Below are positions 22,444 to 31,706 of a stretch of DNA of 64,000 bases, piece after piece; position 1 is the stretch's first letter, and each line of letters begins with the position of its first letter. This DNA is from Geomonas propionica (GTDB lineage Bacteria > Desulfobacterota > Desulfuromonadia > Geobacterales > Geobacteraceae). The DNA is taken from NCBI RefSeq assembly GCF_016458235.1, contig NZ_JAEMHK010000003.1, forward strand, positions 1-64,000. The letters are read 5' to 3'. Under the pieces are notes generated by a model. That model searched no databases and was not told the origin of the DNA. It was given only the letters and a program-made list of their open reading frames with translations. The translations under genes were made by a program, and so were the position numbers.

Positions 22444-25182
22444 ATGCCTTGGATAATCGTTGCCGCGATAGCGACTGCCAGTTCGGTGACGATACTGGCC
22501 CTTGTTAATGTCTACCTCTACTCCCGCTACAAAGAACCGTTCATGAAATTGTGGGCGGTGGCATGGGGCATCCTCATCTGCAGGTACATCTTTCTCATCC
22601 TCTCGGTACTATGGCCTGCTTGCCTGGTCTGCAAGCAAATCAACTACCTTTGTATCATCGCCAGCGCTGTCATCCTCCTGGCCGGCACCAGGAATTTCAT
22701 TGGCCGACCCGTCGCGCACGGGTTCACCATCACCGGCACGGCCATAGCCCTGTGGACCGTCGGCGTCCTGTGGTCGGGGCTGCCGGTCATGTACGCCATC
22801 GTCCCCATCTTCGCCTTCCTCGCCTTTACCTATATCCGCATCGGCATCGAGGTGCTGAAGCAGGCCCAACCGGGTGAAATCGCCAGCCGCGTGGTGGGCT
22901 GGCTCTTCATCACCTGGGGGATCCACCAGGCCGACTACCCGCTGCTGCGCCCCGTTGAGTGGTTCGCGCCATGGGGCTTTCTCTTTGGCAGCATCGTTGC
23001 CACCAGCATCGCCATCGGCATGATCCTCATCTACTTCGAGAGAACGCACCGGGGGCTGCAGGAAAAAGAAACCCGTCACCTGAACCTGATCGAGTCGTCG
23101 CACAACTGGATCTGGGAGGTCGATGCCAATGCCCGTTACACCTTCGCCAGCCCCCAGGTAAAGGAGTTGCTCGGCTATGCACCGGAGGAGGTGATCGGGA
23201 AGACTCCTTTCGACCTGATGCCGGACGGGGAGGCCGCCCGCATCGGGACCATCTTCGCCGGGATCAGCTCCAGGCGAGAGCCCTTTCACCGCCTCGAGAA
23301 CGCCAACCGGCACAAGGACGGCCGCCTGGTGGTGCTGGAGACCAGCGGTGTCCCGTACTTCGACGGGCAAGGGAACTTCCTTGGGTATCGCGGCATGGAC
23401 CAGGACATTACCGAACACAAGCAGGCGGAGACGCGCCGGGAGGTGAGCAGGGAGGTGCTGCAGGTCCTGAACGAACCGGGAGAACTCAAGGAGTCGGTGC
23501 AACGCATCATAGAATTACTCAAGGTGAAGCTGGATTTTGCCGCGGTGGGGATTCGCCTGCAGGAGGGGGAGGACTACCCGTACTGGTCCCAGTCCGGATT
23601 CCCGCAGGCGATGCTCGAGCAGGAAAATGCACTGGTGGAGCGTTCCGCGGATGGCGGTGTCTGCAGGGACCAGGACGGCAAGGTCCGGCTGGAATGCACC
23701 TGCGGCCTGGTCATCTCCGGTCGGGTGCCGCAGGGGCACCCCAACGTCACCCCGGGGGGAAGCTTCTGGACCAACGACTCCTTTCAGCTGCTGGATCTCC
23801 CCCGCGACCAGGACCCGCGCCACAATCCCCGCAACGTATGCATGCACCGCAAATACGCCTCCATCGCGCTGGTCCCGATCCGCTACAAGGACAAGATCGT
23901 GGGGCTGATCCAGTGCAATGATCATCGCAAGGAACGCTTCACCGCGGAGTCGCTGCAGCACCTGGAGGGTATCGCGGCCTATGTCGGCGCGGCGCTGATG
24001 CGCAAGTGGTCCGAGGATGAGCGGGTCACCCTGGAGAACCAGCTGCAACAGGCCCAGCGGATGGAATCGATAGGGCGGTTGGCGGGGGGCGTGGCACATG
24101 ACTTCAACAACATGCTGGGGGTCATCATCGGCCATGCCGGCCTGGCGCTGATGGACATCCCCCCCGCGGACCCGATCCAGGTCCATCTGCAGGAGATCAG
24201 CAAGGCGGCGGAGCGGTCGGCCGATCTCACTCGCCAGTTGCTGGCCTTTGCCCGCAAGCAGGCCATCAAGCCCCAGGTACTGGACCTGAACGAGACTATC
24301 AGCGGCATGTTGAAGATGTTGCAGCGGTTGATCGGGGAGGAGATCCACCTCTGCTGGCAGCCGGGGAGCAGGATCTGGCCGGTAAAGATGGACCGGTCCC
24401 AGATCGACCAGATCATGGCCAACCTCTGCGTCAATGCCCGCGATGCCATCTTAAGCGTCGGCACCATCACCATCAAGACCGGAACTGTCAGCATCGACGA
24501 GGCCTACCGGCTGCACCATCACGAGGCGGTGCAGGGGGAGTACGTCTGGATCTCGGTCAGCGACGACGGCGATGGGATGGACGGGGAAACGCTGGGGCAC
24601 ATCTTCGAACCCTTTTTCACCACCAAGGGGGTGGGAGCCGGGACCGGGCTGGGCCTGGCCACCATCTACGGCATCGTCACCCAGAACCACGGCTTCATCG
24701 ATGCCGCCAGCGAGCCGGGACAGGGGGCGACCTTCACCATCCATATCCCGAGGTACCTGGGTGCCGACGGCGCCGGGGAGCTGCAGGGACAGGCACCGGA
24801 GCCGCCGCGTGGCCGGGAAACCATCCTGCTGGTGGAGGATGAGCCGGCCATACTGCAGATGACGACCATGCTCCTAAAGAGCCTGGGGTACCTGGTCCTG
24901 ACGGCCGGGTCCCCGAGCGAGGCGATCCGTAGTGCGGAGCAGCGGCCGGGTGGCATCGATCTGCTGATGACGGACGTGGTCATGCCCGAGATGAACGGCC
25001 GGGAGTTGGCCGGTGTGCTCGCCTCGGGGCAGCCGCGCCTGAAGTGCCTGTTCATGTCCGGGTATACCGCCGACATCATCGCCCACCACGGGGTCATCGA
25101 CGACGGGTTGTATTTCATCCAGAAGCCTTTTTCTCTCCCGGTCTTGGCAGTAAAGCTGCGCGAGGTGCTGGAGCAGGTTTAA
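22444..25182 (+). CDS. Membrane PAS/GAF hybrid sensor histidine kinase
   Basis: The product is 912 residues. About seven transmembrane helices fill residues 1-205, forming a sensor-like membrane domain I cannot name. A PAS domain follows (about 215-335, SSHNWIWEVDANARYTFASP). Next comes a GAF domain (about 345-525) with several Cys (VCRDQDGKVRLECTCG, RNVCMHRKY), possibly metal- or redox-responsive. The kinase core has GGVAHDFNN with His552, then MANLCVNARDA and DDGDGMDG, and a receiver with acceptor Asp844 (LLMTDVVMP). AGAGGTTGAT precedes the ATG. No output partner is adjacent; the next gene is a permease 53 bp downstream. Confidence 0.92.
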   Translation: MPWIIVAAIATASSVTILALVNVYLYSRYKEPFMKLWAVAWGILICRYIFLILSVLWPACLVCKQINYLCIIASAVILLAGTRNFIGRPVAHGFTITGTAIALWTVGVLWSGLPVMYAIVPIFAFLAFTYIRIGIEVLKQAQPGEIASRVVGWLFITWGIHQADYPLLRPVEWFAPWGFLFGSIVATSIAIGMILIYFERTHRGLQEKETRHLNLIESSHNWIWEVDANARYTFASPQVKELLGYAPEEVIGKTPFDLMPDGEAARIGTIFAGISSRREPFHRLENANRHKDGRLVVLETSGVPYFDGQGNFLGYRGMDQDITEHKQAETRREVSREVLQVLNEPGELKESVQRIIELLKVKLDFAAVGIRLQEGEDYPYWSQSGFPQAMLEQENALVERSADGGVCRDQDGKVRLECTCGLVISGRVPQGHPNVTPGGSFWTNDSFQLLDLPRDQDPRHNPRNVCMHRKYASIALVPIRYKDKIVGLIQCNDHRKERFTAESLQHLEGIAAYVGAALMRKWSEDERVTLENQLQQAQRMESIGRLAGGVAHDFNNMLGVIIGHAGLALMDIPPADPIQVHLQEISKAAERSADLTRQLLAFARKQAIKPQVLDLNETISGMLKMLQRLIGEEIHLCWQPGSRIWPVKMDRSQIDQIMANLCVNARDAILSVGTITIKTGTVSIDEAYRLHHHEAVQGEYVWISVSDDGDGMDGETLGHIFEPFFTTKGVGAGTGLGLATIYGIVTQNHGFIDAASEPGQGATFTIHIPRYLGADGAGELQGQAPEPPRGRETILLVEDEPAILQMTTMLLKSLGYLVLTAGSPSEAIRSAEQRPGGIDLLMTDVVMPEMNGRELAGVLASGQPRLKCLFMSGYTADIIAHHGVIDDGLYFIQKPFSLPVLAVKLREVLEQV

Positions 25183-25235
25183 CGGGTAGGCGGGGTCCCC
25201 GCATCTGCGGTTGCGCCGGTGCGGATTGGGGTGAG

Positions 25236-25973
25236 ATGGATTTCTTGATCGTACTGCCGGTTGCTTTTCTCGCTTCGCTGCTCAGCGCCATGAGCGGCGC
25301 GGGTTCCGCCATGCTCACCACGCCGGTGTGGCTCGCGCTGGGCTTCCCGCTTCCGGTGGCCATCGCCTCGAACCAGCTGAACGGTGCCGCCTGGACACTG
25401 CTTGCGGCCCGCAACTACCTCAAGGGGCGCCGGGTCGACTGGGCGCTCATAAGGGCGATGATCCTATGCGGGCTGGCCGGCGCCTATGCCGGAACGGTGA
25501 TCGTGCGGGGCGTCGATCCCCGCCTGCTGCAACGGGTCATCGGCGCCATCATCCTGTCGCTGGTGGTCGTGGTGGCGCTGAACCCTTCCTTGGGACGCGA
25601 TGAGAGCGAGCCCGCGCTGTCGCGCTCCGTCACGGCGTTGCTGGCCTTTCCCCTAGGCGTCTACGAATCCTTTTTCGGCTCCGGCAACGGGCTCTTCACC
25701 TCGCTGCTCCTCGCCAAGGGGCGCGGCCAGACCCTGGTGGTGTCGCTCGGATGCTACTACCAGATCGCCTTCTTCTGGAACTGTTTCGCTGTCGCAGTCT
25801 ACAGCATGGCGGGGTTGGCCGACGCCCGGCTCATGATACCTTCCACGGTCGGCTCGGTCGCGGGCGCCTACATCGGCTCGAGGATCGGTCGGCACAAGGG
25901 GCACGACTGGGTGCGCGGACTGTTCGTGATACTGGGCGGAATACTGGGCCTCAAGCTGGTGCTCGGGCTGTAG
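25236..25973 (+). CDS. TauE/SafE family permease
   Basis: The product is 245 residues with about eight hydrophobic segments. Family features are the N-terminal repeat ASLLSAMSGAGSAMLTTPVWLALG and its second-half counterpart GVYESFFGSGNGLFTSLLLA. These permeases are proposed to move sulfite, sulfonates or other small anions. ATG at 25236 follows GGGGTGAG; the longer frame overlaps the end of the kinase gene and is rejected. The 53-bp gap from the kinase suggests the two could be transcribed together, but this is not proof of a shared role. Confidence 0.88.
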   Translation: MDFLIVLPVAFLASLLSAMSGAGSAMLTTPVWLALGFPLPVAIASNQLNGAAWTLLAARNYLKGRRVDWALIRAMILCGLAGAYAGTVIVRGVDPRLLQRVIGAIILSLVVVVALNPSLGRDESEPALSRSVTALLAFPLGVYESFFGSGNGLFTSLLLAKGRGQTLVVSLGCYYQIAFFWNCFAVAVYSMAGLADARLMIPSTVGSVAGAYIGSRIGRHKGHDWVRGLFVILGGILGLKLVLGL

Positions 25974-25991
25974 TCGGGACGGCCGCAACGG

Positions 25992-26771
25992 CTAGCCAAC
26001 CTGGACCGCCAGCATGGAGATGGAGCCGCCGTCGACCCCCTCTACCGGGAAGGTGATCTGCTCCTCCCCCCGCCTGGTCGCCAGCACGTACAAAAGCGGC
26101 AGATAATGGTCCGGCGTCGGGATGGAGAGCCGGGCGTCCTCGCCTAGCGTCTCGTACGCCACCAGGGGAGCATGGTCCCCGGCCAGCATCAATTCTCTCG
26201 CCCTGGCTTCAAAGCGCACCGCCCAGTCATACGGCTCGACAAGGTGTCTCCCCCAGGCGTAGCTGTGCAGGTTGTGAACGAGGTTGCCGCTCCCCACGAT
26301 GAGGATCCCCTCTTCGCGCAGCGTGGCGAGCTTCCTGCCTAGGTCGTAGTGGAACTGCGCCGGCTGTGTCTCGTCGATGCTCAACTGCAGCACCGGTATG
26401 TCCGCGTTCGGATAGAGGTGGCACAAGACGGCCCAGGTGCCGTGGTCGAGCCCCCAGCTGTCATCCCCCTGCACCTCCAGTGGAGAGAGCAGGCGCTGCA
26501 GCCGGCGGGCAAGTTCCGGAGCGCCCGGAGCGGGATAGCTCATCTGGTACAGTTCCGGCGGGAATCCGCCGAAGTCGTGGATGGTGCGGGGCTTTTCGTT
26601 GACGGTGACCGCGGTGCCGGGGCGGTACCAGTGGGCGGAAACGCAGACGATCCCCTCCGGGCGCGGCATGGTTTGCCCCAGGTGTCGCCACGCTTCGGTG
26701 TAGTCGTTGCGGGCCAGCGCGTTCATCGGGTTGCCGTGGCCCAGAAAGAGTGCGGGCATTGTCGAGGGCAT
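25992..26771 (-). CDS. ygiD: DODA-type extradiol ring-opening dioxygenase (YgiD-like)
   Basis: The product is 259 residues, cytoplasmic, and matches the YgiD/LigB family. Metal and active-site motifs are FLGHGNPMNA near the start, VCVSAHWYRPG, GLDHGTWAVL mid-protein and IPTPDHYLPLLYVL near the end, each with the conserved His. YgiD opens DOPA to a betalamic-acid-type product in vitro; its physiological substrate is not settled. The protein starts at 26771, with CAGGAAAAGGAGT before the ATG. It is convergent with the TauE gene and downstream of the cupin gene, whose terminator separates them. Confidence 0.93.
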   Translation of the reverse strand: MPSTMPALFLGHGNPMNALARNDYTEAWRHLGQTMPRPEGIVCVSAHWYRPGTAVTVNEKPRTIHDFGGFPPELYQMSYPAPGAPELARRLQRLLSPLEVQGDDSWGLDHGTWAVLCHLYPNADIPVLQLSIDETQPAQFHYDLGRKLATLREEGILIVGSGNLVHNLHSYAWGRHLVEPYDWAVRFEARARELMLAGDHAPLVAYETLGEDARLSIPTPDHYLPLLYVLATRRGEEQITFPVEGVDGGSISMLAVQVG

Positions 26772-26840
26772 GTGGGACTCCTTTTCCTGGTGAGATATCC
26801 GACAGTTATACCTGGTCCCGCGCCGAGGTGCAACGGCCGC

Positions 26841-26874
26841 AAAAAAAATGGGGCGCCTGCGAGTGGCGCCCCAT
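26841..26874 (-). terminator. Rho-independent terminator after cupin gene
   Basis: Read on the minus strand, ATGGGGCGCC pairs perfectly with GGCGCCCCAT around a 7-base loop and is followed by TTTTTTT. It ends transcription of the cupin gene at 26894. Confidence 0.92.
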
Positions 26875-26893
26875 CTACGTTTGCCTGAGCCGC

Positions 26894-27268
26894 TCAGGCC
26901 GCCTTGGCGTAATCGATCATGCCCTGGAAATCCACCACAACGGCCGGTTCGTCTCCGACTACCCAGGCATCATGTCCCATCGGCAAAAGGGAAACATCAC
27001 CCGGGCCGCAGTCGAACTCGCTGCCGTCATCCATCACCACGTGGAGCCTGCCGGAGACGTGGTACTGGAAGTGCGGCGCTTCACAGCTTTTGGTGTGCAC
27101 CAACGGCTGCACAGATGTCGACCAGCGCCAGCCGGGGAGAAAGGTCGCCTTGCCCACCAGCGCCCCGCCGATCAGGATCAACTCTACCTTGCCTTTGGGG
27201 AACTCCCTCACCTCGTAAGGAGTGGCGAAGTTTTTTACCTCTGCCTTGTCGCCCGATATGACTTTCAT
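26894..27268 (-). CDS. Cupin-domain protein
   Basis: The product is 124 residues, a single cupin barrel. Metal-binding candidates include HTKSCEAPHFQYHVSG and the second-motif His in MGHDAW. GDVSLLPMGHDAWV is the typical second cupin motif, and the preceding FDCGP has a Cys. It has no signal peptide. AAAGGAGGCAACT precedes the ATG, a strong site. It is monocistronic, with its own terminator, and shares a divergent intergenic region of 513 bp with the flavocytochrome gene. Ligand unknown. Confidence 0.88.
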   Translation of the reverse strand: MKVISGDKAEVKNFATPYEVREFPKGKVELILIGGALVGKATFLPGWRWSTSVQPLVHTKSCEAPHFQYHVSGRLHVVMDDGSEFDCGPGDVSLLPMGHDAWVVGDEPAVVVDFQGMIDYAKAA

Positions 27269-27490
27269 AGTTGCCTCCTTTTATTCCACCTTGCCTTCTA
27301 ACCAATTGTAATCCTTCCCTTATCCGACGGTCAATCATGCCGTGTCCGTGTCTTGTCTCGCTGCTCCTGGCGCCGTCCTTTGCTGTGTCCCGGCGCCCAC
27401 CTGTTCCGGCGTAATGCTTTTCGAAGGACTCCTTGCCAAAACAGCCGCGCTCCTCGCTAACCCCTCGTCATAACAAGGGGTATAGCCGCA

Positions 27491-27589
27491 GGTTATATCT
27501 ATAACCTAGGGTTATGATTCGTGCTAACCTTCTGAAATAACAGCTGCTTTCTTAATGAGCACCCGTCACCCGATAACCTGCGGTTATCG
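27491..27589. promoter_or_regulatory. GGTTAT/ATAACC dyad cluster
   Basis: GGTTAT-ATCT-ATAACC (27491-27506) and CGATAACC-TGC-GGTTATCG (27571-27589) are perfect inverted repeats on the same half-site, with a further GGTTAT at 27510-27515 and TAACC at 27525-27529. The centres of the two dyads lie 81-82 bp apart. They sit 80-175 bp upstream of a sigma-54-like promoter, the right place for an enhancer-binding activator. The region is AT-rich between two GC-rich genes. Confidence 0.65.
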
Positions 27590-27665
27590 TTCGTTCTCAT
27601 TGTCATGCAACGCCCCGCGGCTAAAGTTATCATTAATTCGACACCTTGGCCTGTTGCACCGGTAT

Positions 27666-27681
27666 TGGCATCACTCGTGCT
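27666..27681 (+). promoter_or_regulatory. Possible sigma-54 promoter
   Basis: TGGCATCACTCGTGCT has GG (27667-27668) and GC (27679-27680) separated by exactly 10 bases, as at -24/-12 sites. TGGCA and TGCT match the consensus; the base before TGC is G instead of T. The start codon of the flavocytochrome is about 90 bases beyond the predicted start point. Confidence 0.5.
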
Positions 27682-27781
27682 CATGGGGAAAGGTCGCGAG
27701 AGGGCTTCATTATGCCTTTCCTGCGGCGTATTCCTGCGAGCAGAAACGGGTTCCCACCCGAGACAACAAGAAAGGAGAAAG

Positions 27782-29542
27782 ATGATGACTTCGAGGATAG
27801 GCATTGTGATGGCTGCGTTGCTGGTGCTGGTATCCGCCACGGCCCTTTGGGCAGGCGGCTCTGAGCCGCTGGCGAAGCTGCACGAAGGGAAGGCGACTTG
27901 CGCCGATTGCCACGGCAGCAGCAAGAAGATCAGCGTCGACGACAGCGAGAAGGGCGTCAACAAAAACTGCGTCGGCTGCCATGGCACGCTGGCAGAGATG
28001 GGGAAGAAATCCCAGGAGGAAGTTAATCCCCACAAGTCGCACCTCGGTGACATCAACTGTACCGCCTGCCACCACGGCCACACCGCATCCTGGGCCTACT
28101 GTCTGAGCTGCCATCCCTTCGACATGAAGATCGCCGGCGGCGGGGCCACCCCGACCAAGGCGACTCCCGTGGCAAAGACCAAGAAGCACGCCGAGAAAGC
28201 GGACGTCGTGGTCATCGGCGCCGGTGCTGCCGGCTTCACCGCGGCCATCACCGCGCACGATGCCGGCGCCAAGGTGGTCATCATCGAGAAGCAGCCCATC
28301 ACCGGCGGCAACAGCATGCTCGCGGCGGGCGGGATGAACGCGGCTGAGACCACCTTCCAGAAGGAGAAGGGGATCGCCGACTCGGTGGATCTCATGTACA
28401 AGGACACCATGACCGGCGGCGGCGACCAGAACGACCCGGCCCTCGCCATGGTGCTGGCCAAGAATTCCGCCGGCTCGGTTGCCTGGCTCACCGGCCTGGG
28501 CGCCGACTTGAGCGACGTCGGCCGCATGGGGGGCGCCAGCGTCAACAGGACCCACCGTCCCAAGGGGGGCGCCGCGGTCGGTGCCCACATCACCGAAGTG
28601 CTGCGCAGAAACGCCGCCCAGCGCAGCATCGACATCCGTGTCAACAGCAAGGTGGTGCAGATCCTGGAGGACAAGAAGGGGCGCGTGACCGGCGTCCGCG
28701 TCGCAGGCAAGCATAGCGGCGAGTACACCATCAACGCCAAGGCGGTGATCATCGCGGCCGGCGGCTTCTCGGCCAACCCGGAGCGGGTCGCCTACTACCG
28801 CCCCGAGTACAAGGGGATGACCACCTCCAACCAGCCCGGCGCCACCGGGGACGGCATCGATCTCGGCACCGCCGTGGGCGGTGACCTGAAGGACATGAAG
28901 GAGATCCAGATCCACCCGACCGTCGCTGCCGGCAGCCGCACCCTCATCACCGAGGCGGTGCGCGGCAACGGCGCCATCCTCGTCAACCATGAAGGGAAGC
29001 GCTTCGTGAACGAGCTGACCACCCGCGATAAGGCTTCCGCCGCCATATTGGCCCAGAAGGGGCAGTCGGCCTACCTGATCTTCGACGACGGCGTCCGCAA
29101 GAGCCTGAAGCAGATCGACGGCTACTTCCACCTGAACCTGGTGCAGCAGGGGGCCACCCTGAAGGATCTCGCCGCTGCCATCAAGGTCCCGGCCGAGACA
29201 CTGGAAGCGACCGTCGCCTCCTACAACAAGGGGGTTGACCAGAAGAACGACGCCGAGTTCAAGCGTCCCGACCTGCCGCGCGCCCTGCGCACCGCCAAGT
29301 ATTACGCCATCGAGGTGAAGCCGGGCGTGCACTACACCATGGGCGGCCTGAAGATCACCACCGGCAGTGAAGTCGTCGCCAAGGACGGCAAGACCATCGC
29401 AGGACTCTTCGCGGCCGGGGAGGGGACCGGCGGCGTCCACGGCAAGAACCGGCTGGGCGGCAACTCCATCTCGCAGACCATCACCTTCGGCCGCATCGCC
29501 GGCGACAACGCCGCCAAGTTCGCCAAGAACGCCCGCCCCTAG
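27782..29542 (+). CDS. Tetraheme flavocytochrome c fumarate reductase
   Basis: The product is 586 residues, exported through a Sec signal (MAALLVLVSATALWAGG), so it acts in the periplasm. Four c-type heme sites follow: CADCH (40-44), CVGCH (63-67), CTACH (93-97) and CLSCH (107-111). A Lys/Thr linker leads to the FAD domain (VVVIGAGAAGFTAAIT, then GGNSMLAAGGMNAA). His378, Arg415, His517 and Arg557 correspond by a constant offset of 13 to His365, Arg402, His504 and Arg544 of Shewanella fumarate reductase Fcc3, including the proton-donating Arg. Electrons probably arrive from the quinone pool through an inner-membrane cytochrome not encoded here. AAAGGAGAAAG precedes the ATG. Confidence 0.94.
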   Translation: MMTSRIGIVMAALLVLVSATALWAGGSEPLAKLHEGKATCADCHGSSKKISVDDSEKGVNKNCVGCHGTLAEMGKKSQEEVNPHKSHLGDINCTACHHGHTASWAYCLSCHPFDMKIAGGGATPTKATPVAKTKKHAEKADVVVIGAGAAGFTAAITAHDAGAKVVIIEKQPITGGNSMLAAGGMNAAETTFQKEKGIADSVDLMYKDTMTGGGDQNDPALAMVLAKNSAGSVAWLTGLGADLSDVGRMGGASVNRTHRPKGGAAVGAHITEVLRRNAAQRSIDIRVNSKVVQILEDKKGRVTGVRVAGKHSGEYTINAKAVIIAAGGFSANPERVAYYRPEYKGMTTSNQPGATGDGIDLGTAVGGDLKDMKEIQIHPTVAAGSRTLITEAVRGNGAILVNHEGKRFVNELTTRDKASAAILAQKGQSAYLIFDDGVRKSLKQIDGYFHLNLVQQGATLKDLAAAIKVPAETLEATVASYNKGVDQKNDAEFKRPDLPRALRTAKYYAIEVKPGVHYTMGGLKITTGSEVVAKDGKTIAGLFAAGEGTGGVHGKNRLGGNSISQTITFGRIAGDNAAKFAKNARP

Positions 29543-29572
29543 CACCATGTGCCGGTAACGGCAGAAACAACC

Positions 29573-29599
29573 GGGGAGACGCCCTCGCGGCGTCTCCCC
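29573..29599 (+). terminator. Terminator-like hairpin
   Basis: GGGGAGACGCC pairs with GGCGTCTCCCC around CTCGC, 30 bases after the flavocytochrome stop. Only ACTGTTT follows, so the T-run is weak. Confidence 0.65.
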
Positions 29600-29654
29600 A
29601 CTGTTTGCCCCTGGGCTTATCCAACGCTCGGGGGGCAAGACGAGCGAGGCGGGC

Positions 29655-30956
29655 ATGTTCCACTCCAGCTTCACGCTGATGCGTGACGACAATTACCGTA
29701 TCTTCTCCTTCGGACAGGGAATTTCCTGGCTGGGAAGTGTGATGCAGTCGGTGGCCCAAGGGTGGCTGCTCTGGTCGCTCACCAAGTCACCGGCGCAGCT
29801 GGCGCTGGCCGCCATCATGCTCTCCCTTCCGGTACTCTTGTTCAGCGTACCGGGCGGGGTGGCCGCCGACCGGTTCGACAAGCGCGCCCTCCTGGTGATC
29901 ACCCAGGGAGGCTCCCTGGTCCCGCCCCTGTTCCTGGGCATCCTGGCCCTGCGGGGCGAGGTGACCGCGCCGGCGATCATGTTCTTCTCCTTGTGCCAGG
30001 GCGTGCTGAACGCCTTCGAGGTCCCGGCCCGCCAGGCGCTGCTGGCCGAACTGGTGCCCAAGGAGTGCCTGGGGCAGGCGGTAGCGGTCAACGCGGTTTC
30101 TTTCAATGCCACCCGCCTTTTCGGCCCCGCGGCCGCCGGTTGCATCATCGCCGCCTTCGGCGCCGCACCCTGTTTCTTCCTCAACGCCCTCAGTTGCGTG
30201 GCGGCGATCCTCACCCTGCTCCAGGTGCGCCTCCCCTGCCGGGAACCGGATCATCCGCTGCGGTCGCAAGGGCTCCCGGCAACCGAGCTGCATGAAGGTC
30301 TCTGCTTCGCTGCTAACCATAAGGAGGTGCGCCAACTCCTCCTCTCCGTACTCCTGGTGAGCCTGTTTGCCATTCCCTTCGTACCGCTGCTGCCGGTCTT
30401 CGCCGAGATGTTTCAGCGCGGCCCGCAGGGGCTCGGCTTCATGTCCGCCTGTCTTGGCAGCGGTTCGCTCCTTGCGGCACTAGGACTTGCCTTTCGGGAC
30501 AACCTGCCCCACCCACACTTCAACGGCGCCGGCGCCGGGATACTCTTCGCCTTGGCGCTACTGCTCTTCTCCCGCAGCACCGACTACGCCGTTGCCCTGG
30601 TTGCCTTGGCCCTCGCGGGGGGGGCGGTGGTGGTGTTCCTGGCCGGCGCGAACCGGTCCTTGCAGCAGGCCTGTCCGGACCGGCTGCGGGGGAGGGTGAT
30701 GGGGGGCTATACCGTGATACTGCTGGGGATGGCGCCGGTGGGTAACGCCCTCATGGGTGGGGTCGCCGCGAAGCTCGGAGCTTCCTGCGCGCTCACGCTC
30801 ACCTCTGCGCTCTGCATCGCCGGTCTTTCGCTCTTGCAGATGGGGTCGCGCCGCGAGGCCTTAGTCACCAACAACCGCGATTCTCTCTGGAGTGGCGAGC
30901 TCGCCGGCAATAAAGGAGGAGATGCCGGTAAAGGTGCGATTCGTCGTGCTTTGTGA
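29655..30956 (+). CDS. MFS exporter (EntS-like, MFS_3 type)
   Basis: The product is 433 residues with about 11-12 hydrophobic segments. N-terminal NYRIFSFGQGISWLGSVMQ, the loop GVAADRFDKRALLVITQ (MFS motif A) and FEVPARQALLAELVPKE place it with MFS_3/EntS-type proton-driven exporters. The substrate is unknown. The central cytoplasmic loop around residue 200 is charged as expected. It lies 112 bp past the flavocytochrome terminator hairpin, so it is probably a separate transcript. The start is chosen at 29655; ACGAGCGAGGCGGGC ahead is a weak site. Confidence 0.88.
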   Translation: MFHSSFTLMRDDNYRIFSFGQGISWLGSVMQSVAQGWLLWSLTKSPAQLALAAIMLSLPVLLFSVPGGVAADRFDKRALLVITQGGSLVPPLFLGILALRGEVTAPAIMFFSLCQGVLNAFEVPARQALLAELVPKECLGQAVAVNAVSFNATRLFGPAAAGCIIAAFGAAPCFFLNALSCVAAILTLLQVRLPCREPDHPLRSQGLPATELHEGLCFAANHKEVRQLLLSVLLVSLFAIPFVPLLPVFAEMFQRGPQGLGFMSACLGSGSLLAALGLAFRDNLPHPHFNGAGAGILFALALLLFSRSTDYAVALVALALAGGAVVVFLAGANRSLQQACPDRLRGRVMGGYTVILLGMAPVGNALMGGVAAKLGASCALTLTSALCIAGLSLLQMGSRREALVTNNRDSLWSGELAGNKGGDAGKGAIRRAL

Positions 30957-31036
30957 CCTGGGTCACTCCTGGGTGATGCCTGATAGGGTATGGTTACTTC
31001 ACGTTTTCCACCTCAGCTTCAGGAGTCCGTATCTGC

Positions 31037-31645
31037 ATGATGCACCGCCTCGTTGCCGGCGCAGGGATCGCCCTGCTCTTTCTGGCCAGTTCCACCTCCC
31101 TGTTTGCTTCAGATTCGGCTTCCTGTGAACTGAAGGTGAGAGAAGGCTACCACTTTTATGACATAACCGGCAAAACCCTGGACGATCTGGTGCAAGAGAT
31201 CAAGCTCAATGGAACCAAGTGGAGCGACGGCAAAGTGTACTCCGCCATGACCAACTGGGACATCCATTACAAGTACGAAGTCACCTGTCAAAATGGCCGC
31301 TACTCGGTCAAATCCGCCGCCACCCGCGTAGACATCCTGTACAACATGCCTCGTCTGAATCTTGCCACCTGCGCCCCCGAACTGGTCACTGCCTGGAGCA
31401 ATTACCTCACCCATTTGCAGGGGCATGAGTTCGGTCACAAGGACCTGGCGGTTAAGGCTGCCTCCGAGGTGAACGAGATGTTCGGGACCTTGCCAAGTTT
31501 CGGCAGTGAGGAGGAACTGGCTGCGGAGATCACCAAGCGCACCGAGGAAAAGTTCAAGGAGTTGAAGGAGATCCAGATAGGATACGACCACGACACCAGG
31601 CACGGCGAAACCCAGGGCGCCGTTCTGCTGGCCGGATCACATTAA
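31037..31645 (+). CDS. DUF922 family putative metallopeptidase (exported)
   Basis: The product is 202 residues, with a signal peptide (ALLFLASSTSLFASD). The metal motif HEFGHKD is at 130-136, preceded by THLQG, and YDHDTRHGETQGA near the C-terminus is the second DUF922 hallmark. The family is predicted to be zinc-dependent proteases of the cell envelope. A Cys pair at about 30 and 84 may form a disulfide. Two ATGs (31037 and 31040) are possible starts, with AGGAG 12-15 bases before. The gene converges on the Gly/Thr-repeat gene through a shared terminator. Confidence 0.88.
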   Translation: MMHRLVAGAGIALLFLASSTSLFASDSASCELKVREGYHFYDITGKTLDDLVQEIKLNGTKWSDGKVYSAMTNWDIHYKYEVTCQNGRYSVKSAATRVDILYNMPRLNLATCAPELVTAWSNYLTHLQGHEFGHKDLAVKAASEVNEMFGTLPSFGSEEELAAEITKRTEEKFKELKEIQIGYDHDTRHGETQGAVLLAGSH

Positions 31646-31678
31646 AAAGGGGCTACAGGCCCCGCCCGTAACCCCTTT
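31644..31678. terminator. Bidirectional terminator
   Basis: AAAAAGGGG and CCCCTTT flank GGCTACAGGCC and other GC-rich bases between two convergent genes. Both strands end in a short T-run, so it can serve both. Confidence 0.7.
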
Positions 31679-31706
31679 CCCTGCCTACCTGCCTTATAAT
31701 CACGTC

